Below are positions 1 through 14,729 of a DNA stretch of 64,000 nt, piece after piece. Below the pieces are notes generated by a model that made no database searches, was not told the DNA's origin, and saw nothing but the letters and a program-made list of their open reading frames with translations. How positions within the stretch are numbered: the first letter of the stretch is position 1; every line of letters begins with the position of its first letter. This DNA comes from Girardinichthys multiradiatus (taxonomy: Eukaryota; Chordata; Actinopteri; Cyprinodontiformes; Goodeidae): positions 14,752,005-14,816,004 of the forward strand of contig NC_061804.1 in the NCBI RefSeq assembly GCF_021462225.1. Direction: 5' to 3'. The position numbers were made by a program, and so were the translations under genes.

Positions 1-584
1 GAAAATCTTCAATAAAAATAAACTTGTGCATTCAACTGTAGTTTTTAAAATTGCTGAAGTTGTAGTATAACCAATCCTGAAAAAAAAAATATTTCAAATA
101 CATCTCTAAATTAAAATACGTCTAAGTTAATATGAAGGGCCAATAATCACTGTATGTAAACGTCTTAGCAGCACTGTAACGGCGCTGTGAGAGTGGACCT
201 GCATGCAGATGGGAATGAGACAAAAACACAGAGGAATAAAGAATAACACTTGAGTCTGGTGAAGTGGGACAAAATGCAGATTAATCAGAAAAGTTGCAGA
301 ACAGAAGAATTGCCTCCTTTTTTCTTAGAAGTCTCATTGAGTGCAACAGTGTGAGAGCAAAAGAGAGAACGTTTCAAACTGTAGCCCAAGATAAAAAAAA
401 AAGCCTTTTGGTACACTAAAGCATGAGCTATACTACAGTTTGTGTTTACTGGACAGAAGCTGCTTTACTCTGTCGATTAATCTTTTGATTAACTGCCGTT
501 GCCTCTGATCCTTCCTCTTTCTCCTCTCCTTTGTTTTTAGTCTGTTTTTCATTCTCTTTCTCTCTCCTTCATTCTACCTCTGCA

Positions 585-653
<69 letters not shown>

Positions 654-1507
654 AACACGGTGTAAATACCTTAAACCCAGCAGAGGTGGCTATGGTTGTA
701 AACGATCCAATAGGCTACTGTCACAAGTGTTTAGGGGACAAAAACTGGAATTTAATTGTTATTTTTCTTGACTTCTTTTAGGAAAACAGCCGTTTAGTTA
801 ACTGCAATGTATTATATCAAAGACATGGTAAACTAAGATTATTTATTTATTGTTCTTTTTTAAATTTAAGGTAGCTTAAGCTTAGTATTTGACACTAAGT
901 GATTGATAATTTCTTTATTACAGGAATATCTGATCTGAAGATGCAACTGTTTTGTTGGAAAAGAAAAAGGCTTTTAGCTGATGATAAGAATTCCAAAAAG
1001 TTTGAAACTGGACCATTTAAATGGACTTGCATCAGCATAAAATTAACAACATAAACTGAGACTGCTAAACTTTATCTGTCACAAAGTTTGTTGTAGTTTG
1101 GACATAGCAAGTATCCCATTTAATACTAACACATCTTTCTATTAATGGGTCTTTATCGGCATGTATCTGTGGGTTCACTCCTCTGAAATGAGGCTGTGAA
1201 CTGTTTCCATTAACATCTGAGGTTAATAAAGAATGATGGTGGGTTTTAATTTTCAAGCAACAACATCTATGCTAGTATGACGGATTCTCACGATACTCGA
1301 AATATCATATTTTTAGGCTTAGCTCCTCGTTCTGCCACCCAGCCAACTAATTAAAATGCAGGAAATTATCTAAATTTTAAAAAACCCAACTGAAGGCCCA
1401 ACGGAAGAATAAGTTCAATTGTTTTGGTGCTTGTGCGCCCTTCCTTCAAATGCTGCACTGGGCAACTGCCCATATGGTCCATATCACAAGCCATGACTGA
1501 TTACAAG
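1..1507. other. Non-coding, inside or beyond intron 3 of the STK32 gene
   Basis: AT-rich sequence with no exon-like segment that I can support on either strand. The only clear structure is the CA microsatellite listed separately. The STK32 gene on the minus strand must continue leftwards, but its next exon was not found here. Confidence 0.6.
586..649. repeat. (CA)32 microsatellite
   Basis: An uninterrupted run of 32 CA units, preceded by a pyrimidine-rich (CT) tract. It is likely to be length-polymorphic. It is intronic or flanking with respect to the STK32 gene. Confidence 0.98.
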
Positions 1508-3252
1508 TGAATTCAAATTCAATTCAATTCGAAAATAATTTATTAATCCCAAAGGGAAATTAAATGTTGTTGTAGCTCATTATCTAGGTTTCTTCAAAGA
1601 GCCGTTGTATATGCTGATGGCTGTGGGCAGAAAGGATCTCCTGTAGCGCTCCGTCGTACAGCAGATCTGAAGAAGCCTCTGACTGAAGACACTGTTGTTG
1701 TACAACAGTCTCATGAAGAGGATGCTCAGGGTTCTCCATAATGTTCTTCATTTTATGAAGAATCCTTCTTTCCCCAATGATCTCCAGAGGTTCCAGAGGA
1801 GTCCCCAGAACAGAGCCAGCCTTCTTTATTAGCTTGTTGAGCTTTTTTAAGTCCCTGGCTCTGATGCTGCTTCCCCAGCAGATGATGGCAGAAGAGATCA
1901 CGCTTTCCACAACAGACTTAAGAAGACATGCAGCATCTTGCCGCAAACACCAAAGGACCTAAGCTTCCTCAAGAAGTACAGTCTGCTCTGTCCCTTCTTG
2001 TAGACGGCTTCACAGTTGCATCTCCACTCTAGTCTGTTGTCCAGGTGAACACCAAGGTATTTATACTCCTCCACCACCTCCACCTCTTCTCACATGATGG
2101 AAATAGTTTTTGATTTATTCCTGTTTCTCTTAAAATCTACAATCATCTCCTTTGTTTTAGTCACACTCAAGATGAGATGATTGTTTCCACACCATGCCAC
2201 AAAGCGGTCCACCACCTTCCTGTACTCATCTTCTTGTCCATCTCTGATCCACTCCACAACTGCAGAGTCATCCGAGTATTTCTGCAGATGACAGGAGTTT
2301 GTCTTGTACTGGAAGTCTGAGGTGTACAGAGTGAAAAGAAATGGTGAGAGTACAGTCCTCTGTGGTGCTCCTGTGCTGCTGACTACCTGGTTAGAGACAC
2401 AACCCTTCAGTCTCACAAACTGTGGTCTGTTTGTCAGGTAGACTTTGATCCAGGAGATTGTTGAGGCCTACACCTGTGTCTTCTGGAGTTCCTGACAAAG
2501 CAAATCATGTTGGATTGTGTTAAATGCACTGGAGAAATCAAAGAACATGATCCTCACAGTGCTGCTGGCTTTGTCCAGATGACAGTGGGTTTGTTGAAGC
2601 AGGTGTATGATGGCATCTTCAACTCCAACTCTACAGCGATAAGCAAACTAAAGGGGGTCCTGATAGTTTATTGTTTGCTTACTAAGGTGGGCCAACAGGA
2701 GTTTCTCTAGGACCTTCATGATATGGGATGTCAGGGCAACAGGTCTATAGTCATTGAGGACTGATGGGTGAGTTTTCTTTGGTACCGGAACAAGACATGA
2801 GGTCTTCCACAACACCGGAACCTTCTTCTGGGCCAGGGTAAGATTGAAGAGGTGCTGCAGAATCCCACAGAGCTGCTCTGTACAGGCCTTAAAGACTGTA
2901 GGGCTGACACCATCTGGACATGCAGTCTTATTCCGATTCAGTCTCTCCAGTTGCATCTTCACCTGACTTCTTGAGACACACAGGTGGAAGGGGGAGGCAA
3001 TGGGAGTATCAGCATCTTCTGATATGGTTGAAGGTAAACATGTAGAAGCAGAATGGTCTATGGCTGAGGTGGAAAATAAAATATTTGAGGTGTTACTGGA
3101 CAGCTGTGGGTCCTGTGGGTCAAATAAGTGTGGTATGTCTGTTTGGCTGTGAGCAGGAGAGGAGGATGCTGAGCTTGTTTCTGAACTGAACCTATTGAAG
3201 AATGTGTTCAGTTCATTGGCTCTATCCACGCCTCCATCGGTCTTATCATCCC
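1508..3252 (-). mobile_element. 5'-truncated CR1/L2-type (Rex1-like) LINE
   Basis: Read on the minus strand, the element runs from a linker region into a reverse transcriptase and ends in a short 3' UTR with a CCCTTTGGGATTAATAAA-type motif followed by GAATT repeats at 1508-1535. Such GAATT-rich ends are typical of fish CR1/L2-group non-LTR elements. The endonuclease domain is missing, so the copy is 5' truncated. Two further pieces of the same family lie at 39546-40140 and 41445-41640. Assignment to Rex1/Babar rather than another CR1/L2 lineage is from memory of the protein style and is uncertain. Confidence 0.85.
1584..3229 (-). pseudogene. Broken LINE reverse transcriptase
   Basis: The longest open piece (2648-3229, 193 codons) covers the pre-RT linker and early RT motifs, including NKTACPDGVSP and NDYRPVALTS. 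Further pieces follow at about 2420-2640 (FDFSSAFNTIQHDLL), 2090-2416 (GAPQRTVLSPFLFTLYTSD and the catalytic box YSDDSAVV), 1898-2083 (EYKYLGVHLDNRLEW) and 1584-1946 (the thumb region and C-terminus, for example SAIICWGSS). Frameshifts and stops separate the pieces, so no functional enzyme is made. The YSDD box keeps both catalytic aspartates. Confidence 0.85.
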
Positions 3253-6200
3253 AATGTTTCTAGTACACATAAAAAAACTACAAAGGCATAGCAGTGAGGG
3301 CATCATCACATTAAATTCTAATCATTCAAGTACAAAAATAAACTTCCAAGCTAGGTTGCCATTTCTATATTGTGTTTCCCAATGGTTAAAGTTATGTCTA
3401 AAAGAGCGCAGCCATCTTCATTGTGGTGAAATTGTTCTGTCATCCCAAACAAGGCTATCTGTACTCACAGCAATCTTTCACATGACTGCTCAAGAACAAA
3501 GCTGTACAGAGTAAAGCACCACCCTTACACTCTGATTGCTTTCAAGTGCACATACGCATGAGACATGACATAAGATATACCCAGTTTACCATTATATAAT
3601 CCATCAGCGGTTTTTCATGAAACACATGTTTTATATGTAAATAGAGTCTACCAACTAGCATAGCTTTTCCTGTTAGTTAGCAAGTTGTGTCAATGCACAT
3701 TTAAACCTCTATTTTCATAAAATAGCTCTGACTGATTATCTCCTCAGAATATATTTGGTTGGCCATTGAATGTCAATGAAGTCCTTCCTCACCTGTAGAA
3801 GCTTTTGTCACATTGAAATAGAAATGGCACAAAGTTTTTTTTGTTGTTTTTTTCCAGTATAGACACTATCTTTTGTGTTTTAAAGCCAGCTTACTTATGT
3901 TTTAAGTGTTTTTAAATTCTTTGTAACAAAGAGTTGAACCAGAAAATTGTCTGGTTACAGGGAGACTCAGAAGTTATTATTAGCATCAGTAAAATAAAAA
4001 TGAAATTCCGGAAATCAGTAATTTAAAAGAAAACTGTATTTTCTAGGGAGGCATGTTGGCTGTTTATTTAGTATGGTACAAAGAAGAGCAAGACTTCGGC
4101 GCATATAAGTCATTATGCACCTTTGCCATTTTGTATTGTGCAGTTTTTTCAGGGTAAAAATGAGCTTTCTGTTAACATTTATGCAATTAGTTGAATTGGC
4201 AAATCAATGTTTAAAAGGTTTCAACCTCTGTTATGGAGCATGGTTGGAAGTCTTTAGGAAATATCACAATTAAGGTAAGTGCTTGCATTTTCTAAAAAAA
4301 TAAAGACAGACTAAAGTTTACTACTAGTAATACTACCTGTGCTAACTGCTAAGATGCTAAAGACTTTTTGTTAAATGATCATTTAGTATTTATTTTAAAT
4401 TAAAGGGACTTCTCTTGTACACAGACACGGGTGTGATGTTACCTCTACTGCAAATATAAACAATTCATGGCCACGAATGACAGAAAGGCTAGAAAAACAT
4501 ATTTTGAACACTGCTTAATTATAATTATAAAGACATATCAGAGTAAGCTGAAAACAGTCTCAGCAGATCAGAGCTTTACAAAACCTTTCATTCGGAAATT
4601 GGCAATAAGTCTATGATCAGTATATCTCTCTGAACTAAGTTTATTTAGGCAACCACAAAAAATAAAATATGCACATAAGTGTCTTGGCAAATAATTTCTT
4701 TTTTTACCAAGGTTAGTGACTCAGATTAAGTGTTGATGTTTTCAGCATACTATTGAATTGACAGTGATTATATTGTCATATTTGTATTCTGCAACCATTA
4801 GGGACAAATAAAACTGTAAATAAACTTTTGACACCCAAGAGCCACTGTTGCTTGATTCCTGAAACAACCTTTCACGTAGAAAGCATAGAGCAGCATTTAT
4901 GCTTCGGATAAACACCTGTTTATGGTATAAGTGCTGCGGACGTTTCATTAACCTTTCTGGCATCGAGCCTGGTTGCTGTATAGTGTGAGGGTTCTCTCGT
5001 ATCCTTTACAGCCTCTCCCTGGTCCCCTGTTTGCCATTGCTCTCTTCATCTAATTCTTTTTGCTCCTGTCTCTACTCTGCCAAACATGCATTTCAATGTG
5101 ACCTCTTGGTGGCCTCCAGGCACTCATTCTCATGGGAGAGAATCCTGCATGGAGCTTTTAGAGACAGAGGTACCCCTAGGCAACTACAGTAATGGACATC
5201 TCAAGAAACCACAGGGGCTAAAGAACTAATGGGAACATGTCCTCACAAAAGGCATCACTGTCCCCTCTGTTAGAGGTAACAGTTCTGTCTTGTAAGGTTA
5301 CACAGATGAAGGAAGTAATAACTATGACCTCAGGCTGACTTTGATTTGCATGGCTGTGAATAATTTGCTCCCTTGATAATTTCATCTGTTTCCACTTTTT
5401 TGTCAACATTTTGTTTATGTTTCAGAACAACTTTTATTATCAGACAAAGACAACTAGAGTTTTCACTCTATTTAGTGAAAAAAAGCTGTCCAAACCTACC
5501 TGGCCCTATGTAAAGCAAGTCAACAACTTTTTATGTTTCATTTCAGAATGGGGGGCATGATTTTACTTCTAGTTCAGTCACAATTTGGCGATGAGATTGC
5601 TTGATAAGACTATTTTCTCTTGCTCACTAATCTGGATTCTGTGATCTTGCATTTCATCAGGTCACCTTGACATCAGGCCAAATACTCAATGTGCAGACAA
5701 ACTGCTTTCAAGCATTTGCCAAATTCTACAGCACTAAAAGTAAAAGGAGGCATTACATTTGCTTGCAGCATATGTGATCTTGAAGTCAGGCTCGTCCTTG
5801 CTTACTCTATTTAGTCAAATTGTGTAGTGTCTTCACAATATCTGTCTGCTTTACTAAACCTGATATATCAGAGGATTCGTAAGATTAATAAATAATTGTA
5901 GTTTTTTGGCTAACTTTTTTTTTTTGTAGTAGAAAAGAAATCTTCTTGGGACATTTTCTAGAACAAGATGAGTGAACAAGGAAAAACTCTGAAAGATGTC
6001 TTTTTCTGCACATAAATGTGAGGCATTAGTATGATTATGTAAGGACTGAGCAAAGAAAAAAAAACTCCCTGAAGCAACTGAGGCTTTTAATGTGCAACCT
6101 TTTTGTGATACTTGCAAGATATTTTAGCTAAATTCTTTTAAGTCAAAGAAGTATGCATTCCCTAAAGACATTGAAAATTTTATGCAATAAGAAGTTCTAA

Positions 6201-6840
6201 AGACTTTGCTTAGAATGAGGTTTTTAATATTAAATATTGTCACTTCTTGTTTGAGCTGTTGGGAAAACATTCAGAATATTTATCTGAATATAATTGTTTA
6301 TATTATTATTATTATTATATATTGTGAACATTTAAAATGTCTGCTATGGTCAGTTTATTCCAGTTTTTATTTGTTAAGTTTATTACCTTTAATTACAGCA
6401 CCATAATGATGTAAAGCACATTATGAGCAGTATTTTTATGCAAAAGTTTCTGTCAGGAGGCAACTATTAGTAAATGTTATTTAATGCACTAAGATGAAGC
6501 CTCTCTAATTTTCTATATATGAAGATCTTGTCTGCACAGAAGAAAAAAAAAGAAACAATGCCTGAATCCACTATGATTGCTCTAATAGCTAGAATTCTGA
6601 CACATCTTTTGCACCTGCTGTCGGACCCAACTCTGCGGTGGATCTAGAAATAAGTTAGTTCTAGTAACATGCTGCCACAAACAGGCTCTTCAGGTCCAGC
6701 AGTTGAGATACATTTTCAGGTCACAATAGTTTTCGCTTCATGATCTAAATATGCTCATCTGCAAGAAATACAGCAAGCACAGATGTGGCAGTCAGCTCCT
6801 GATAAATCAAAAGTCCTGTAAGAATAATATCTCAAACCTG
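3253..6840. other. Non-coding STK32 intronic sequence
   Basis: About 3.6 kb of AT-rich DNA with no recognisable gene, transposon ends or structured RNA. A short (TTA)n run is at about 6300-6320. Small open frames here show no domain, compositional signal or splice context. Confidence 0.6.
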
Positions 6841-6891
6841 GATGGATTGATGGATGGATGGATGGATGGATGGATGGATGGATAGATGGAT
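6841..6891. repeat. (GATG)n tetranucleotide microsatellite
   Basis: About twelve GATG/GGAT units with a few substitutions near the ends. Similar arrays often form the 3' tails of fish LINEs such as the family at 14730-18022, but no LINE body adjoins this one. Confidence 0.95.
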
Positions 6892-7433
6892 ACAAATTTC
6901 ATAAATACTTACATGCATATTTTTACTGACATTATTGTGATTTAGTGGTAACAATCAAACTAAGCGTTTTACTGCCATCAGAGTCAAAGAAGCAACGGTT
7001 CCACATAAACAATGAGATCTTTCAGTACTACAAGGTTCTAAAGTGCTTGTTGTTGCAAATGTTGAAATTCTTTAAAACCCAAAATAGAATGGTCTGAGCA
7101 TTTATGTTCTTGTTTTCCAAGTACATTGTTGCTTTGAAATTGTGCCCAAAATATCAGGTCATTCTTGGTGGAAACCAGTGGTGAGATCAGTGACAGCAAG
7201 AGAAGGGGAAAGGAAGTAGAACAGATGGTAAGAGGGAAAAGGCAGAGAGAGGAAAAAAAAAAGTGTGGGTAGACAAGGGTAATGAAGCAGGACACAGATG
7301 AAAGAAAAGAGGGACAGGCCAGGGGACTGTTTTCTGCATGTAACTGGTTCGACACAGTGCATCTACTTGCAGGTGGTCTCTTCCTGTCTTTGACCTTGAG
7401 TGCTTACCACGGGGTGATCATACCTTATGCCAA

Positions 7434-7480
7434 CTCACTGTGTTGAGTTGGCATACCTTATGCCAACTCAACACAGTGAG
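7434..7480. repeat. Perfect 22-bp inverted repeat with 3-nt loop
   Basis: CTCACTGTGTTGAGTTGGCA plus TA (7434-7455) is followed by CCT (7456-7458) and the exact reverse complement (7459-7480). The 16-base word at 7422-7437 recurs directly at 7455-7470, so the same short text appears forward, inverted and forward again. This layout suggests a local template-switch mutation. Confidence 0.95.
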
Positions 7481-7784
7481 AGAGACAGAAAGAAAGAGGA
7501 GTGGGGTGGGTGAGTGGGCACAGCGCTGACCCAAGCACATCTCTAGAGGAAATCACCCCCACCCATAGGGCCTACACTGCCTACAAAATTAACTTGCAGT
7601 CTTTTTTTTGGCAAGCACAGCATACAATCAACCAAGAAAGCAAGCACTGGCATTGTATGTCTGATGAGTCTGTGCACTGCGCACTTCTCTCTAGTTCTCT
7701 ATTTACGTTCCCTGCTTTTTGAAGGTTCCAATTTTCTCATGGTTTTCTTACTTTTTGCTTCTTATTTATAGTCTATGCATATAT

Positions 7785-7833
7785 TGTATAGACTAAGCAT
7801 TTAGTCTAGACTAAATGTATAGACTAAGCATTT
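7785..7833. repeat. 18-bp direct repeats bracketing a 16-bp palindrome
   Basis: TGTATAGACTAAGCATTT occurs at 7785-7802 and again at 7816-7833. The junction contains the perfect palindrome TTTAGTCTAGACTAAA (7800-7815). No function is evident. Confidence 0.9.
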
Positions 7834-8791
7834 TATTTATTTCTGTCATTGGCCATTAAGAGATTGAGATACCTGAAAGCAGGAATTCAATGTGGATTTA
7901 GAAAAAAAAATGCAAATTTTCTGTTCTTAGCCATCAACCCTTTATATCTGCATCCCTGCTTAACCAAAAAGCTGGGTTGCTTCCCCTTATTATAAAGTGG
8001 AAGTCCCTTTTAAGAATTAATGATGGCTATCAGTGGAAAGCCTAAAAAGCCTTACTTAATAAGCAGTTTAAAAGTGTCACTTCTGGTGCCAAACAGAGTA
8101 ACTGTGGCTTTCATAATGTGAAACAAATTAGGAATAATTTAAGATTAGTTATAAAATGTTTGCGTTGAGAGAATGTTAGAGATGCTACCATGGGATGAAA
8201 GTCTCACTCATGTAAGCAGAGCTTGAATCATTCAGCTGACTAAATTTTCACTCTTAGCAGCCTTAGAGTCTGAGGTAGACCTGGATGGAAAATTGTGAGG
8301 TTTCCTCAATGGTCAGAACCTTTCTGTATGAACCTACAGAATCAGTCCAAGGCTGTGTGAAAGGCTTGTTTTAATGGGGGATGCTTTTGTATTGGGTGAA
8401 TTTGCTGACACTATTGCAATTAAAAGGCTGACAGTGCATTAGCTAATTAATTAAATTATTGTAATGTGCAAATAGTAACATGGATTTGAAAACAAAATCT
8501 TTTATTGGGATTCCTTGCAATATTGGTAAGCATTCATTGTGTGCTTAAGTAAATTTTTTTATTCATATGTCAATGTCTGTTAATTCCCCAAGCTACTGCC
8601 CTCAGACAACATTTCTCTGGACTTTCTCTACTCACTGGACAAATAGTCACCCAAAACAGTGCTAAACTCACACTGAAAAAAAGTTATGATACTTAGGATA
8701 TATGTTCTTTAGGTGATACTCGTAAAGAAGTAAAGATAATCATACACATACTGACAATTTTTGTAAAGAGGGATTTAGAAATCTGTGCCTA

Positions 8792-10033
<1,242 letters not shown>

Positions 10034-10867
10034 CAGGGGTGAAAGTGAGCCAGTATGGTCCAGTACTGCGTACCACTAAAAGATTCTGCGAGGAAAGAAC
10101 GGCTGTCTGCTATCAAGCCGTCATCCAGAACCAGTTATGGCTGCAAAAACTCATGAGCATACAAAGAAGATCAGATCCGCTACCAACAGGTAGTCTAAAA
10201 AAACGACTTAATCTGTTCATAAATATAGTTTTTTTCCCCTCATTCCAAATAGTTTCTGAACTGTTCTGCTATGCTGGAACCTCAATGCTCTTGCTTTGCT
10301 TTTCTCCCCTCGGAGCTCGAGGCTTTTGTGAATGGCCAGCCTTTAAAACGAGCACCGCTTCGTTTAAGGTCTGTCTGCTCGCTGCTAAATATCCCAGTTA
10401 AAAGCAAAGGGACAGAAACTAGTTGTATTTCATGTTATTTTGCTGAATTACAATAACACAGTACAGCTTGAAAACACCGCTTATGACCAGAGATTTCACT
10501 TAAACTACACGAGAGCGCATGGGCGCTTACCTCCAAAACAGAACGGTTGCCAATGAGATCAATGCGTTCGATTAAATGGACTGGGAGATCTTACACAGGT
10601 GGTGCACAGACATAAAAAGCCGCAGCTTGCATTAGGACAGGAAGAAACAATAAATCACTTACCATCTACAGACTTTTAAATAAAAACCTCGAAAACAACA
10701 GAACTGTCAAATTTTTTATTTAAATGAAATCAAAACTTGACCACAATGCAGAGAATAATAACTTCTTTGCTCAAAAGAAAAGACGGAAAATGAAAATGAA
10801 AAGTTACGCATCAGAAAATGGTTTATCATTGTTTCACACATGGCAGTTCTTTAACAATTGATATATA

Positions 10868-12137
10868 CAGGGGTTGGACAATAAAACTGAAACACCTGAT
10901 TTTAGACCACAATAATTTATTAGTATGGTGTAGGGCCTCCTTTTGCGGCCAATACTGCGTCAATTCGTCTTAGGAATGACATATACAAGTCCTGCACAGT
11001 GGTCAGAGGGATTTTAAGCCATTCTTCTTGCAGGATAGTGGCCAGGTCACTACGTGATACGGGTGGAGGAAAACATTTCCTGACTCGCTCCTCCAAAACA
11101 CCCCAAACTGGCTCAATAATATTTAGATCTGGTGACTGTGCAGGCCATGGGAGATGTTCAACTTCACTTTCATGTTCATCAAACCAATCTTTCACCAGTC
11201 TTGCTGTGTGTATTGGTGCATTGTCATCCTGATACACGGCACCGCCTTCAGGATACAATGTTTGAACCATTGGATGCACATGGTCCTCAAGAATGATTCG
11301 GTAGTCCTTGGCAGTGATGCGCCCATCTAGCACAAGTATTGGGCCAAGGGAATGCCATGATATGGCAGCCCAAACCATCACTGATCCACCCCTATGCTTC
11401 ACTCTGTGCATGCAACAGTCTGGGTGGTACGCTTCTTTGGGGCTTCTCCACACCGTAACTCTCCCGGATGTGGGGAAAACGGTAAAGGTGGACTCATCAG
11501 GGAACAATACATGTTTCACATTGTCCACAGCCCAAGATTTGCACTCCTTGCACCATTGAAACCGACGTTTGGCATTGGCATGAGCAACCAAAGGTTTGGC
11601 TATAGCAGCCTGGACGTGTATATTGACCCTATGGAGCTCCCGACGGACAGTTCTGTTGGAAACAGGAGAGTTGAGGTGCACATTTAATTCTGCCGTGATT
11701 TGGGCAGCCATGGTTTTATGTTTTTTGGATACAATCCGGGTTAGCACCCGAACATCCCTTTCAGACAGCTTCCTCTTGCGTCCACAGTTAATCCTGTTGG
11801 ATGTGGTTCGTCCTTCTTGGTGGTATGCTGACATTACCCTGGATACCGTGGTTCTTGATACATCACAAAGACTTGCTGTCTTGGTCACAGATGCGCCAGC
11901 AAGACGTGCACCAACAATTTGTCCTCTTTTGAACTCTGGTATGTCACCCATAATGTTGTGTGCATTTTAATCTTTTGAGCAAAACTGTGCTCTTAACCTG
12001 CTAATTGAACCATCACACTCTGCTCTTACTGGTGCAATGTGCAATCAATGAAGACTGGCTACCAGGTTGGTCCAATTTAGCCATGAAACCTCCCACACTA
12101 AAATGACAGGAGTTTCAGTTGCGTTGTCCAACCCCTG
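10868..12137 (-). mobile_element. Tc1/mariner-like transposon with intact transposase frame (copy 1)
   Basis: A 1270-bp element bounded by TA dinucleotides. Its terminal inverted repeats begin CAGGGGTTGGACAA and continue imperfectly for about 30 bp. It carries one uninterrupted transposase frame on the minus strand. It is inserted inside the hAT-like element and therefore is the younger of the two. A second copy of the same family is at 43733-44957. Confidence 0.95.
10920..11951 (-). CDS. Tc1-like transposase, DD36E spacing, open frame
   Basis: The frame encodes 343 residues, the normal full length for Tc1-type transposases. The N-terminus (about 1-115) is a paired-like helix-turn-helix DNA-binding region with a basic GRKRK motif (57-61). 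The catalytic domain has Asp152 (LFPDEST), Asp243 (YQDDNAPIH) and Glu280 (NIIEPVW), and ends GGPTPY. Exactly 36 residues separate the last two catalytic residues, so the spacing is DD36E rather than the classical DD34E. No stop or frameshift interrupts it. Proline at 151 replaces the serine found in copy 2 and in most relatives, and could affect activity. The enzyme would cut and paste DNA at TA sites; whether it is expressed is unknown. Confidence 0.93.
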   Translation of the reverse strand: MGDIPEFKRGQIVGARLAGASVTKTASLCDVSRTTVSRVMSAYHQEGRTTSNRINCGRKRKLSERDVRVLTRIVSKKHKTMAAQITAELNVHLNSPVSNRTVRRELHRVNIHVQAAIAKPLVAHANAKRRFQWCKECKSWAVDNVKHVLFPDESTFTVFPTSGRVTVWRSPKEAYHPDCCMHRVKHRGGSVMVWAAISWHSLGPILVLDGRITAKDYRIILEDHVHPMVQTLYPEGGAVYQDDNAPIHTARLVKDWFDEHESEVEHLPWPAQSPDLNIIEPVWGVLEERVRKCFPPPVSRSDLATILQEEWLKIPLTTVQDLYMSFLRRIDAVLAAKGGPTPY

Positions 12138-12358
12138 TATATATATATTCTACATTGTCAAGTGATTCCAATTTCTGCCTTATACAAACAGCCTACATTA
12201 AAGTAAAATATTGATATGTTTTAATTAGTTTGAGTTTGGACTTTGCTGAGATAGAGAGAGAAAGAGATCTCGAGGGGGCCACAGATGAGAGTAACAATTA
12301 ACACACACATGTTCCGCCCCTAAGTACCGGCAAGAATTTAAAACTACTTTCACCCCTG

Positions 12359-14729
<2,371 letters not shown>

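Larger units (their letters stand above)
10034..12358. mobile_element. Non-autonomous hAT-like element, split by a Tc1 insertion
   Basis: Left end CAGGGGTGAAAGTGAGCC and right end (reverse complement) CAGGGGTGAAAGTAGTTT form short terminal inverted repeats. The flanking 8-mers are CTAGGGAC (10026-10033) and CTTGGGAC (12359-12366). They match at 7 of 8 positions, as expected of an aged hAT target duplication. Without the Tc1 insert the element is about 1.05 kb and has no transposase frame, so it is probably non-autonomous. It lies in intron 2 of the STK32 gene. The hAT assignment rests on the 8-bp duplication and the CAG...CTG termini. Confidence 0.65.

Noticed and set aside
5218..5409. Minus-strand frame with CEDMF, resembling the EEDMF motif expected in the next STK32 exon
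   Set aside because: Only a four- to five-residue match, no surrounding kinase sequence and no fitting splice sites.
7038..7362. Two overlapping Phe/Ser/Leu-rich minus-strand frames
   Set aside because: They come from a purine-rich tract and have low-complexity composition and no splice context.
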